The position numbers and the translations under genes are program-made. 64,000 bases of DNA. It comes from Bolinopsis microptera (Eukaryota > Ctenophora > Tentaculata > Lobata > Bolinopsidae). Below are positions 44,801 through 61,515 of the stretch, in pieces; position 1 is the first letter of the stretch; each line of letters starts with the position of its first letter. The notes under the pieces were generated by a model. That model was not told where the DNA came from. It saw only the letters and a program-made list of their open reading frames with translations, and made no database searches. The stretch lies in NCBI RefSeq assembly GCF_026151205.1, contig NC_087077.1, positions 1,612,001-1,676,000 on the forward strand. Direction: 5' to 3'.

Positions 44801-45867
44801 ATTGACTTCAGGGGACCCCATAGTAGTAAACAATACTTATCCTATTGTGGGTACAGAATATGAAGCTCCAGAAGAGAATTTGTATGCAGACATGAATGAA
44901 CTGTTTGCAGAAAATATCTACGCAGATAATGAGCATTCTGCAAGTGCTGAAATTCATTTTTATGCTGATAACAAGCCAGCTGTGAGCGTGGCTAATACGG
45001 ATAGTGTCCCACCGGTACCAGTGGTACCAGTACCACCGGTACCAGGGGTACCAGTACCACCGGTGGTCACAGTACAAATCGCTGAAGCGGACTCAGATTC
45101 CTCAGATTTAGAATCTGAATGGGACAGTGTCAGCTCATATTCAGACCCAGTGTATTCAGATCTTCCAGATATCATTTCAAAACGTAAGACTCACAAGAAA
45201 ATGAGATCTATTAAAGCAGAAAAAGAAAACGACGTCAGTTTTATACCACGAGGATACCCAACCCAACTCACCATCGGTCACAAAAACGATCAGTAAGTTC
45301 GGTCCTCAGATATTTTACTCCGTTTATTGCCTTTGTTCATTGAGATTGATTAATATTGTTATTGGTGATTGGGAAGGAAAGAGACTTACTTGAATCTTTT
45401 AAAATCTATTCGGAATCAGTATTCATTATCACATAAAATTTGTCTGAACATAAATTTGCCCGTATTAGTTGTTGGACACAGTTTAAGTTGAACACTCAGT
45501 AATTATTTCTGCAGTTTTGAAGGAGAAGACGAATTGAATTCAGAGTGTTCGAGTAGTAGCAGCGCCAGAAATAGCATCGTCATCATAAACAAACATGGAA
45601 ACTTTTGTGAGGTATAAGACATCAATTATTTGTCATTGTGTTCAGCGAAATGTAAACCTATTGGAGTACTTATGCTTCATAATTTTATTGTTTTACTAAA
45701 CTAAGTTTGTTTTAAATATTCACTTTGACACACTGATTGCTGATATTTTGTTGTAGCGTACTATTCACGAAAAGAAAGACGACACGATAGAAATAAAGTT
45801 GAACGAGCGATTAAACATGGTAGAACTTGAGGGAGAATCATATTCACTTTCAGGAACTGATTGCTAG
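8747..45867 (+). CDS. Adhesion G-protein-coupled receptor with a very large repeated ectodomain (5' end not found)
   Basis: One gene can be threaded through more than 40 exons by splice sites and matching phases. In order the domains are: tail of an Ig domain, three Ig domains, JR module, Ig, and a cassette array of JR modules and Cys-rich exons. Then come two Ig domains, VWC, fucolectin-like, CCP-like, a Cys-containing region, GCC2/GCC3-like, two CCP-like, HormR, GAIN with GPS (CDHLTSF), seven transmembrane helices and a long cytoplasmic tail ending TDC-stop at 45867. HormR, GAIN, GPS and the 7TM signature (WMIVEAVTMY, then GWGVPL) identify the adhesion family. Most ectodomain exons are phase 1-1. 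The signal-peptide exon should lie upstream of 8747 but was not recognised. One exon (32221-32840) has a one-base frame problem. Large introns are filled with mobile elements. The ligand is unknown; the ectodomain suggests cell-cell or matrix recognition at the plasma membrane. Confidence 0.85.
9173..9484 (+). CDS. Receptor exon: Ig domain 1
   Basis: The exon is phase 1-1 with acceptor tttttctctcag and donor ttttca/gtaagt. The 104-residue product has the Ig core: ATLSCIVTG (B-strand Cys), VIWYIEG (C-strand Trp), TTTLTVGSSQ (E strand) and SIYTCWITSS (F-strand Tyr-x-Cys). It is extracellular and part of the receptor's N-terminal Ig array. Confidence 0.85.
9721..10062 (+). CDS. Receptor exon: Ig domain 2
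   Basis: The exon is phase 1-1 with acceptor gtaatttcag and donor gttag/gttggt. It contains QTLTCIIEGL, VWVTWTDAEG, SSLLTIRQYK and FKFGCSAEST, spaced as Ig strands B, C, E and F. One potential N-glycosylation site (NGS) is present. The length is 114 codons. Confidence 0.85.
10369..10674 (+). CDS. Receptor exon: Ig domain 3
   Basis: The exon is phase 1-1 with acceptor aaaattccag and donor acatag/gtttga. Ig hallmarks are TKLTCEILGL, LRWTTSRG, TTTLKIAAEQ and SYNCVVASYE. An NGT sequon precedes the E strand. The downstream intron (10675-11320) carries a segment from about 10820 that is repeated before every JR module. Confidence 0.85.
11321..11764 (+). CDS. Receptor exon: JR module copy A
   Basis: This is a phase 1-1 exon of 148 codons. 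It begins GWTAVTRDELIPF and contains LEIRTDSRLGSGD, WRITLTRSSGVR, IHCNNEEVANVLL and DTASDYYREAK. I do not recognise a named domain. The predicted strand-rich pattern with conserved Trp and Cys looks like an extracellular beta-sandwich, and similar DTASDYYR-ending modules are, as I recall, common in invertebrate secreted proteins. Unlike copies B-F, it lacks the standard donor after AAACAG. A usable GT lies at ttcca/gtaacc, which also ends in phase 1. Its variable patch PRYLIYYCTSSYTDF is the same as in copy F. Confidence 0.75.
11852..12050. mobile_element. 199-bp MITE, TA target duplication
   Basis: The terminal inverted repeats are tttgaccaaaacccataatc and its complement, nearly perfect over 23 bp. 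They are flanked by TA at 11850-11851 and 12051-12052, as expected for Tc1/mariner-type MITEs. The interior holds ggaaaagcgagcgaccgatt, shared by all the inverted-repeat segments in the cassette array. There is no coding capacity. Confidence 0.85.
12322..12618 (+). CDS. Receptor exon: Ig domain 4
   Basis: The exon is phase 1-1 with acceptor tttgcag and donor gttag/gtgagt. It reads VVTISVSSPKVKV, ATLTCRVTGSS, IKWFKRSEEM, FISQLEISKFG and MGLYKCGYLEH. This is an I/V-type Ig fold with the DMGLYKC version of the D-x-A-x-Y-x-C motif. It sits between JR copies A and B, and the sequence immediately after its donor begins a new copy of the repeated JR-upstream intron segment. Confidence 0.85.
12631..13122 (+). 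repeat. Repeated intron segment upstream of JR modules
   Basis: The segment runs from ctatcgtcgaaaacgctatt through cctcaaacttcactgaacgt to the JR acceptor. It is nearly identical to 10825-11320 and recurs before copies C (about 17000), D (about 19760), E (about 26610) and F (about 30270). It marks the boundaries of a duplicated genomic unit that includes intron and exon. Copies D-F add a roughly 250-bp stretch (for example 19460-19760) absent from the first two. Confidence 0.85.
13123..13560 (+). CDS. Receptor exon: JR module copy B
   Basis: The exon is phase 1-1, 146 codons, with acceptor aactgcag and donor aaacag/gttatt. It has the same framework as copy A but is the most divergent in the variable patches: VQEERIPFPFE, FFYDTSKTSS and WYQLLHCRYSNDF. 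One codon is lost in the first loop and one near the C-terminus (RFNKDTAS). The frame is fully open. Confidence 0.8.
13610..13740. repeat. tagtaactagt array downstream of JR exons
   Basis: Short imperfect repeats of about 16 bases built on tatagtaactagtgtaca follow every JR exon: about 11785-11850, 13616-13740, 17887-17985, 20747-20838, 27596-27718 and 31218-31330. The core actagt is palindromic. Copy number differs between cassettes. In each case the array ends at the TA that precedes a tttga-type inverted-repeat end. Confidence 0.85.
13938..14027 (+). CDS. Receptor exon: Cys-rich GCC1, copy 1
   Basis: The exon is phase 1-1, 30 codons, with acceptor attcttcag and donor gtgtg/gttagt. It reads DMCDVGTVRDGAQCRKC and then CDPGFEPDPPQSAC, giving five cysteines spaced like half of a TNFR/ephrin-receptor-like Cys-rich repeat. 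It is two codons shorter than copies 2 and 3, because a GHDD segment is reduced to D. It should pair with the exon at 16400. Confidence 0.75.
14199..16155 (+). CDS. Non-LTR retrotransposon reverse transcriptase (5'-truncated)
   Basis: An uninterrupted frame of about 650 codons runs from the truncation point; the first Met is at 14272. Visible reverse-transcriptase motifs are NYRPISLTCVLSKIFE, HGFLPKRSC, LYLDFQKAFDSVPH (first catalytic Asp), GVPQGTVLGPLLFLLFIND and the FADD box at about 15230. The C-terminal ANYWNKVPSSV region is typical of CR1-group elements. The N-terminal AP endonuclease is missing. The frame has no stops, which suggests a recent insertion, but a copy truncated like this is probably not autonomous. 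No RNase H was seen. Confidence 0.92.
14199..16337 (+). mobile_element. 5'-truncated CR1/L2-like LINE
   Basis: The insertion is bounded by the duplication TAGTA (14194-14198 and 16338-16342) and ends in an (ATT)n tail, as in CR1/L2-type elements. The 5' end is truncated inside the region between endonuclease and reverse transcriptase. The empty site is preserved in the paralogous cassettes, for example at about 28950 (catggctctagtactcttc). It sits in the GCC1-GCC2 intron of cassette 1 in the same orientation as the host gene. Confidence 0.92.
16400..16546 (+). CDS. Receptor exon: GCC2/GCC3-like Cys-rich exon, copy 1
   Basis: The exon is phase 1-1, 49 codons, with acceptor tcacttcag and donor aatgcg/gtaagg. 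It reads PCPAGSYRNIDMDTCAEC, CPDNTISTIEGQVSC and IPCEDGKERELDGTEC. This is the ephrin-receptor-like GCC2/GCC3 pattern C-P-x-G-x-Y ... C-x-x-C-P ... C-x-x-C. It is nearly identical to copies at 18507, 21359 and 29016, and is related more distantly to the single exon at 38792. Confidence 0.85.
17391..17834 (+). CDS. Receptor exon: JR module copy C
   Basis: The exon is phase 1-1, 148 codons. Upstream, a deletion of about 70 bases relative to the other copies brings gtcagtccctgcag directly next to the exon, but an acceptor AG is kept. Variable patches read VFGRLIPFPLE, YEDTSFTSS and WYSLFFCRYPTDF. Frame and donor (aaacag/gttatt) are intact. Confidence 0.8.
17989..19318. mobile_element. Inverted-repeat segment 2 enclosing a Cys-rich exon pair
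   Basis: The segment follows TA (17987-17988). It begins tttgatccagaac and ends attatgggttttggtcaaa, with the same inverted arms as segment 1. The right arm is longer here, from about gctgtactcggcaataaag onward, and matches an inverted block in the element at 31337. Exons 18185-18280 and 18507-18653 lie between the arms. About 25 bases of another exon-like start (tttgcag/ccaac, about 18780) precede the right arm and then hit a stop. Confidence 0.6.
18185..18653 (+). CDS. Receptor exons: Cys-rich pair, copy 2
   Basis: GCC1 is 18185-18280 (32 codons: GKCDAGTVRGHDD, QCRKC, CDPGFEPDPPQSAC). GCC2 is 18507-18653 (49 codons: PCPAGSYKNIDMDTCAEC, CIPCEDGKERELDRTEC). Both are phase 1-1. The GCC1 acceptor is followed at once by gtaagt, so cag/gtaagt can also be read as a strong donor. 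No frame defects are present. Confidence 0.8.
20243..20686 (+). CDS. Receptor exon: JR module copy D
   Basis: The exon is phase 1-1, 148 codons, with acceptor aactgcag and donor aaacag/gttatt. Variable patches are AFSRLIPFPLE, YEGTSLTSS (shared with A) and RYSLFFCRYPTDF (shared with C). The framework matches the other copies, and the frame is intact. Confidence 0.8.
20841..22170. mobile_element. Inverted-repeat segment 3 enclosing a Cys-rich exon pair
   Basis: This is almost identical to segment 2: it follows TA, begins tttgatccagaac and ends tttggtcaaa. It contains exons 21037-21132 and 21359-21505. The very high identity with segment 2, introns included, points to a recent duplication of the whole cassette rather than independent insertions. 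Confidence 0.6.
21037..21505 (+). CDS. Receptor exons: Cys-rich pair, copy 3
   Basis: GCC1 is 21037-21132 and GCC2 is 21359-21505, both phase 1-1. Compared with copy 2 there are only a few substitutions, for example ISRIEG for ISTIEG in GCC2. The GCC1 acceptor again reads ttcag/gtaagt. Both frames are open. Confidence 0.8.
23246..23560 (-). pseudogene. Transposon protein remnant with CXC (tesmin/TSO1-like) motif
   Basis: Read on the - strand to a stop at 23246-23248, one frame gives LLTPEHVRCLLNVLEYGWED followed by CNTCRCKTGCKTKHYLC and then CSNFCLCINCENK. The Cys spacing C-x-C-x4-C-x5-C ... C-x3-C-x-C-x2-C-x-N is that of a CXC/CRC DNA-binding motif, which occurs in some transposon-encoded proteins. 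Upstream the same frame continues as TSYSIRNGHIRR and meets a stop, so the gene is broken. This is the only recognisable domain in the element. The specific superfamily cannot be told from it. Confidence 0.5.
24600..24985. repeat. GC-rich tandem motifs inside the transposon, palindromic overall
   Basis: About 24620-24780 consists of repeated ctgcacggtccctgcac units. About 24795-24940 consists of ccggctactagccggctact units. At 24945-24985 the first motif returns in inverted form (gtgcagggaccgtgcatag). The block lies near the middle of the 4-kb element and could form a cruciform. Confidence 0.8.
27096..27539 (+). CDS. Receptor exon: JR module copy E
   Basis: The exon is phase 1-1, 148 codons, with acceptor aactgcag and donor aaacag/gttatt. 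Variable patches are VFGRLIPFPLE, YEDTSFTSS and LYSLFYCSSSSTDL; the C-terminal patch RFNKDTAS is shared with B. An extra acaaactg duplication sits just upstream of the acceptor. The frame is intact. Confidence 0.8.
27726..28416. mobile_element. Small direct-repeat element (TRIM-like), about 0.7 kb
   Basis: Two near-identical 160-bp direct repeats, 27726-27885 and 28257-28416, start tgtttttgccatgaaacgg and end gagaggatca. That gives the TG...CA ends of an LTR. They enclose about 370 bp without a reading frame but with a TATA-like ctatataagt at about 28146. The insertion interrupts the array after JR copy E; other cassettes lack it. No convincing primer-binding site or polypurine tract was found, so the LTR interpretation is tentative. 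Confidence 0.5.
28448..29824. mobile_element. Inverted-repeat segment 4 enclosing a Cys-rich exon pair
   Basis: It begins tttgatccagaac after TA and ends gggttttggtcaaa, with the same arms as segments 1-3. It contains exons 28644-28787 and 29016-29162. The right arm carries small indels relative to segments 2 and 3, for example around 29570 where a ccttgcc stretch is missing. Confidence 0.6.
28644..29162 (+). CDS. Receptor exons: Cys-rich pair, copy 4 (GCC1 internally duplicated)
   Basis: GCC1 is 28644-28787 and has 48 codons instead of 32. A 48-base in-frame duplication repeats GTVRGHDD and QCRKCDP, adding one extra Cys-rich half-repeat. GCC2 is 29016-29162 (49 codons, ELYGTEC variant). Both are phase 1-1 with intact splice sites (ttcttcag/ataggt and tcacttcag/tgccc). 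Confidence 0.8.
30722..31168 (+). CDS. Receptor exon: JR module copy F
   Basis: The exon is phase 1-1, 149 codons, with acceptor aactgcag and donor aaacag/gttatt. It combines EFGRLIPFPLE and YEDTSFTSS (as in C and E) with PRYLIYYCTSSYTDF and TTDKIW (as in A). LTLSSDVR replaces the usual LTRSSGVR. It is the last JR copy; the next coding exon is the Ig exon at 32221. The mosaic pattern suggests gene conversion between copies. Confidence 0.8.
31337..32166. mobile_element. 830-bp foldback element with long inverted repeats
   Basis: It begins tttgaccaaaacccataatc and ends gattatgggttttgatcaaa. The inverted arms are long, at least 150 bp. The left arm continues into a complement of the right-arm block of segments 2-4 (gggttgctttcgggta, tttgttgccgagtacag). 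It looks like the fuller relative of the 199-bp MITE at 11852 and probably the source of the arms around the Cys-rich exons. It has no transposase frame. Confidence 0.75.
32221..32840 (+). CDS. Receptor exon: Ig domain 5 with long Asn/Asp-rich insert; frame interrupted
   Basis: The acceptor is tcttttgcag (phase 1) and the donor is atctgg/gtaagt (phase 2). The start reads ANQIEGEASLF and TVTFTCVVTGTPRP (Ig B strand). The end reads FVKLTKVLILEKTDTAEYIC and IFLTVFDPVSV (Ig E-G strands). Between them is a low-complexity insert of about 90 residues rich in Asn, Asp, Gly and Tyr. The two halves are in different frames: the 620-base exon is one base too long, and the first frame stops at about 32379. 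Either there is a one-base indel near 32360-32380, or a 25-base GT-AG stretch (about 32361-32385) is removed. The flanking exons join in the expected phases. Confidence 0.6.
32983..33098 (+). CDS. Receptor exon: Ig domain 6, first part
   Basis: It begins in phase 2 after aaatatttcag and ends in phase 2 at atatag/gtacag. It reads SKITHPNFPITC, IVNGTPEPHKVLF and DNSTLIWDRY, the B-C strands of an Ig domain. The rest of the domain is encoded by exons 35577-35668 and 36238-36318, across an intron swollen by two mobile elements. Confidence 0.75.
33119..33530. mobile_element. 412-bp MITE with TA duplication
   Basis: The ends ccttatcagaccttatt and its complement match over about 37 bp (gacggacattacttgaac) and are flanked by TA at 33117-33118 and 33531-33532. 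Inside, aatgtccgttcaa-type motifs repeat in both orientations. It has no coding capacity and lies wholly within the receptor intron. Confidence 0.85.
33631..35481. mobile_element. 1.85-kb hAT-like non-autonomous element
   Basis: An 8-bp duplication ttcgtgtg flanks it (33623-33630 and 35482-35489). The left end is a G run followed by ccaatggcat, and the right end is tgccattggcc followed by a C run, an inverted pair. Just inside each end lies a roughly 135-bp block, in the same orientation at both ends, with six tandem attttatgcc units. The interior is repetitive in both orientations. No transposase was seen. The duplication length suits the hAT group, but poly-G tips are unusual. Confidence 0.7.
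34255..35140. repeat. 443-bp tandem duplication inside the hAT-like element
   Basis: The two halves, 34255-34697 and 34698-35140, are nearly identical, starting at aattacccctcggtacac and ending near tcactcctgctgtag. Each contains motifs (gaggcttccccctggtaatg, ggcaggcctccccttt) that also occur inverted at 33960-34060. The region is therefore a stack of direct and inverted copies. Confidence 0.85.
35577..35668 (+). CDS. Receptor exon: Ig domain 6, middle part
   Basis: The acceptor is atattttcag (phase 2) and the donor is atgaag/gtacat (phase 1). It reads DRIGETELECIG, SPVLYCVYTI and RNPGSSYE. The following exon supplies GWYDCQGF, so the aromatic-x-Cys F strand falls at the junction. Two more copies of most of this exon follow at about 35762 and 35918 but lack an acceptor. 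Confidence 0.75.
35588..35998 (+). repeat. Triplicated exon fragment with ataatgtat microsatellites
   Basis: A segment starting gtgaaacggaactggagtg occurs at 35588, 35762 and 35918, each time ending at the exon's donor (ttatgaag/gt). The copies are separated by arrays of a 9-bp ataatgtat unit (about eight and five units). Only the first copy has the acceptor. Microsatellite-mediated tandem duplication of exon plus donor is the simplest account. Confidence 0.9.
36238..36318 (+). CDS. Receptor exon: Ig domain 6, last part
   Basis: The exon is phase 1-1, 27 codons, with acceptor tatatttgcag and donor ttactg/gtgggt. It reads GWYDCQGFNRFPG and TEQYDLAQIRLTG, the F-G strands that close the Ig domain started at 32983. 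Confidence 0.75.
36542..36691 (+). CDS. Receptor exon: von Willebrand factor C-like domain
   Basis: The exon is phase 1-1, 50 codons, with acceptor cactaacag and donor aagatg/gttagt. Cysteines are spaced FCTKCADDAFYRGHQ, GCYNCGCLDGSRQC and GCEPYCPNV. C-x2-C, then C-x2-C-x-C, then C-x4-C-x-C is the VWC order, in a short form. It is an extracellular Cys-rich linker between the Ig domains and the lectin-like domain. Confidence 0.65.
36866..37216 (+). CDS. Receptor exon: fucolectin/galactose-binding-like domain
   Basis: The exon is phase 1-1, 117 codons, with acceptor gatttgcag and donor gtacag/gtaagg. The C-terminal half (VTCNGVIGDAVYV, then AVLTIGEIKVFEI) matches the C-x-G-x-x-V-x-V ... L-x-x-x-E-V-x-V ending of F-type lectin and discoidin-like galactose-binding domains. 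The fucose-binding His-x-Arg signature is not clearly present, so sugar binding is uncertain. Confidence 0.6.
37421..37711 (+). CDS. Receptor exon: CCP/sushi-like domain
   Basis: The exon is phase 1-1, 97 codons, with acceptor gttaatttcag and donor gcagag/gtcagt. It is Cys-rich (VDCEPGSNGTAC, ITCSNFTECTYYC, VLTCDPATSRWSH, FPSC). The C-x-P ... W-x-x-x-x-P-x-C ending resembles a complement control protein module, with an irregular N-terminal half. Confidence 0.5.
37809..38619 (+). CDS. Receptor exons: unassigned Cys-containing ectodomain region
   Basis: Exon 37809-38041 (phase 1-0) reads AIQSEIPVIKWVSTF, DFSAKCPSNIGES, GQCFGESQESKFFPCSF. Exon 38346-38619 (phase 0-1) reads DVTCVVLDDGSLQITTVIEF, YLNIINENLSSSLGESDF, VKETCQLGLVKVQL. 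The alternation of a beta strand and a helix around SLQITTVIEF and YLNIINENL is reminiscent of SEA-like folds, but no named domain is assigned. The first donor (atcgga/gtaagt) opens directly into an 8-bp microsatellite. Confidence 0.6.
38042..38213 (+). repeat. Octanucleotide microsatellite overlapping a 5' splice site
   Basis: About 21 copies of agtatgtc start within the donor sequence gtaagtatgtc of the receptor exon ending at 38041. Almost every unit contains gtatgt, itself a plausible donor hexamer. A few units carry single changes (cggtatgtc, cagcatgtc). Confidence 0.95.
38792..38962 (+). CDS. Receptor exon: GCC2/GCC3-like domain (single copy)
   Basis: The exon is phase 1-1, 57 codons, with acceptor aatttccag and donor cccgcag/gtttgt. 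It reads PCDIGQFHNSKSDTCDPC, PLNEFGSDIGMTECLSC and PDGRITLRVGSRLDTDC. It has the same Cys plan as the cassette GCC2 exons but is clearly diverged, so it may represent the ancestral module. Confidence 0.8.
39174..39754 (+). CDS. Receptor exons: two CCP/sushi-like domains
   Basis: Exon 39174-39347 reads EVCTVNEEVGGRR, LIQTFCSEGYSLQM and SEQTCASLRY, closing DPGQC. Exon 39572-39754 reads EVCEFTLPGTY, DTVTYSCLAETGF and LTCEVPGDQ, closing SEIC. Each has four cysteines in CCP order and is phase 1-1. The conserved CCP Trp before the last Cys is absent in both. Confidence 0.6.
39909..40371 (+). CDS. Receptor exons: hormone-receptor (HormR) domain
   Basis: Exon 39909-40036 (phase 1-0) reads EICSSISEYSTVYGDYSWPK and SAFAISFCYYN. 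Exon 40264-40371 (phase 0-0) reads DSYARKFCSETGFFED and SSCPSAVSNDINDI. The G-x-x-x-W-P-x-T motif, C-x-Y and the A-x-R-x-C ... G ... C pattern identify the HormR domain that normally precedes GAIN in adhesion GPCRs. Confidence 0.8.
40517..42298 (+). CDS. Receptor exons: GAIN domain and GPS autoproteolysis site
   Basis: The exons are 40517-40850, 41182-41312, 41444-41629, 41725-41838, 41986-42079 and 42192-42298, all with matching phases. The first encodes the helical subdomain (ISDKIKDTTSDSAEQM, LRESAVKIVSEIADQG). Later ones give the beta-sandwich (NVLVLAGNTNVIQ, VNISFTVK). The small exon 41986-42079 ends CKFYETLNT and joins TWSDAGCFTV, then CFCDHLTSFAVLM. This has the canonical GPS Cys and Trp residues and an HL/T cleavage motif, so self-cleavage into two fragments is expected. 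TSFAVLM would then be the start of the tethered agonist. A 30-bp duplication at 41819-41877 repeats the donor of exon 41725-41838. Confidence 0.88.
42445..44239 (+). CDS. Receptor exons: seven-transmembrane domain
   Basis: Exons are 42445-42551 (TM1: HILLGISLFCLLLTLAATL), 42719-42857 (TM2: LVLSLIISIVCFYL), 42994-43220 (TM3 and TM4: FWLCQLSWMIVEAVTMYIA, GWGVPLMFPLIGLVWG), 43412-43562 (TM5: GPVVLGVVANWIMFTFIA), 43727-43870 (TM6 and start of TM7: STLLGLSWIIGFFLLM) and 44110-44239 (rest of TM7: GFYIFLFYVVLKEDTRKFW). Phases run 0-2, 2-0, 0-2, 2-0, 0-0, 0-1 and all join. W-x-x-x-E in TM3, GWG-P in TM4 and the QGFYIFLFY ending are adhesion/secretin-family hallmarks. Confidence 0.92.
44506..45867 (+). 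CDS. Receptor exons: cytoplasmic tail with repeated tyrosine and proline motifs
   Basis: Exons are 44506-45292, 45515-45611 and 45757-45867 (stop TAG), with phases 1-2, 2-0 and 0-end. The tail of about 330 residues contains YADM (a YxxM-type PI3K SH2 motif), YADN twice, VYSDL (YxxL) and a proline tract built from VPPVP units, a possible SH3 ligand. These are spread over acidic, low-complexity sequence. It ends GTDC. The motifs suggest coupling to tyrosine-kinase adaptors in addition to G proteins; this is inference. Confidence 0.85.
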
Positions 45868-46133
45868 GCTGACTGGAAGTAAAGAAGGATATGGACAGAG
45901 ATATTTCATATTTAGTTAATCTAGGTGTTTAATGTCAGCTTTAGCCTAATCTAATGCATTATTTTATATGCAGCTGCATGATCCAGTTAATTAGGGTTGC
46001 ATACTACGAATTTTAATCAGTTAACTTTTATTTCAACAATTTGATAAACCTGTTATCTTTAGTTTTACTTTTAACAGTTGAGGTGACAATGTGATCACTG
46101 ATCAATGATTCATTTTTATTTTTAGATATTCTA

Positions 46134-46139
46134 AATAAA
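46134..46139 (+). terminator. Candidate poly(A) signal of the receptor gene
   Basis: AATAAA lies 267 bases past the receptor stop codon in AT-rich sequence. No other gene on this strand follows closely, and the next gene is convergent. Confidence 0.5.
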
Positions 46140-47200
46140 TTTAAATGATTGGATTTTTATTTTTAGTATTATAGAGGAAAAAAGGCATGATTTTTTATTT
46201 GGTTTTTTAATTTTTCCTTTCCGTCTCTCACTCTGAAAGAAAACAAAGTTTTTTATTTCGTAATAAAACCTTATAATACATAATACAAGAACATTTAACA
46301 TTATCATCAAAACAATTGGTTCAATCAGTCGCATTGTCGCAAGTGTGCAGTGTTAGATCCAACATCAAATTAAATTTAAATTTACAAACTTCTGGGTAAA
46401 ATCTTGCAGGTGTATAACCTACCAAGACGCGCGCCGAGTTGGACTCGTCGACGGTCTAATATTTGAAACAATTATTTTACAAGTATCACCTACAGATCGC
46501 CTTGCGCGATGTTATTAATATTACGTAATCTATGAATGCATGAATAAAAATATAATTGAATAAGGAAAATGAATGCTGAAAAAGTCAAGTATTAGGTTCA
46601 TCTTTAAAATATTCCATCGAACGATTCTCATTCAGAATTTTCCATAAATTGTAATATTAAATTATATTAACTAGTACTACTAATAATCTAACATTTAATC
46701 TAATAACACTAATAAAGGCTAGCGTACTAAAATTCAATTTAATTACAGCAGTTGTTCCCATTAATTTAAAGTAAACATTAAGTACATTTACAAAAGTAAG
46801 GATTACGCCAATAATAAAGATAAGAATTTTTAATAAAACGGTAAATAAACAAGCATTAATAAATGTATAGTCCGACCTTCAGTTAAATTGCAACAGAAAG
46901 TCAAGGTTAAAACATATAATATATATATACTACAATAGCTGATTCTTCGCTTGCGATCAAAATGAAATCATAAAATGAATATCAACTAACAACTAAGCGA
47001 TGAATAGTGAACTTAAGAAAGGAAAAAACATCTAAAATGCTGAATAAGCCCAAAAATCTGCTAATAAATTACGAGAGACCAGCTCAATAATAACCATACT
47101 ATCTGAACGCAACACTCTGCGCGCCTGACACTACCGGCTCATCATAATCTGTCATTAATTATTTACTTCTGCTAATTACTCAATCAATTACTCAATTAAT
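46140..47200. other. Convergent intergenic interval
   Basis: This lies between the 3' ends of the receptor (+) and TMEM184 (-). It is AT-rich without exons. At 46415-46490 it carries a second copy of the GC-rich core found at about 6005-6080 (acctaccaagacgcgcgcc, gagttggactcgtcgacggt). TTTATT motifs near 46150-46255 could serve as poly(A) signals for the - strand gene. Confidence 0.55.
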
Positions 47201-60424
<13,224 letters not shown>

Positions 60425-61515
60425 TCAAGTCGGGACTAATAAAGAGGGATAATCAATACAATGGATTATAGTATTGTTATAGTATATATATATCACCTGA
60501 TCACACGTAATGAATAAACTCGTTATGCTTCATATCTCAGTCATCTGAGAAGCTACAGTTCTAATTCTTTCAGGACAAACGTAATTCGAATGGCCAAACA
60601 CAATTCAATAACATTTAGCTTGATCCGACTATCAAATAATTGTGAAAATGAACCTCCATTTGAAAAAAATGAACGCGAATATTTTTCGAGTTGACAAATT
60701 CCTCGAACCAGTGGTGGTGCTAAGTCATACCAGAAGGAAGTATTTCAATTGGGCACTCAGTGACTGAGCTATTAAGTCTAACGTTTGCACACTGACTTTT
60801 GGCCCACCGCACCCTGTACTATTATATAGTATATTATTATAGTATTTTGAAGGTTGTATTTTAGCAGTATCCACCAATTATCCGACACACGAATCTGTTT
60901 TAAATGTTGAATATGATGTTAATTAATTAGTAAGTCAATTCTTTGGGTGGGAAGGAAAGGTTGAAACTACTAAATTATCCCTAACTTATAAATATAACAT
61001 CAAACAACAAAACAAGCTCCATTTTTCATCCAAGTTCATGGAATAAATTCATGATAAAATGTTATATGATGATATATTATGATACATATGATATTATATA
61101 ACTACAGCTCAGGGGGGACCAAAAGTCGGTGCAGGGAAATTCATTGCAGGACAATAACATAGTTTGCTGCAATATGAACAGCTATTTTGAGACAGTAGAA
61201 AATAATACCTTCAAAAATAGATTGAGAAACATCCAAAACTTGTACTTTTTTATTTAACAAACTGTGTAAAATGATCACGTTTTCTATCCTATATAAATTA
61301 ATATAGTATAGAAATAAAATTTTGATAAAAAGTATAACCATCAGCATTGATAGGCAATTACTAATTAATATTGTAAGTGAGATTCATTAGTTATACTATA
61401 ATTTTCCTCAGATTCCTATTTAATGTTTCTTCTCTTTCTTGTGGGAGACGTTTTGTGTGGTAATGGGAGCACTGCTTGTACATGCAGGAGTTTTACCTGT
61501 GTGAATACGCTGATG
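60425..61515. other. Interval between TMEM184 and the zinc-finger gene
   Basis: It presumably holds the TMEM184 promoter and 5' UTR and the zinc-finger 3' UTR. TTTATT at 61249-61254 (AATAAA on the - strand) lies about 260 bases past the zinc-finger stop and is a candidate poly(A) signal. A segment at about 61155-61200 (gtttgctgcaatatgaacag) resembles 62826-62866. No gene is seen. Confidence 0.5.
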
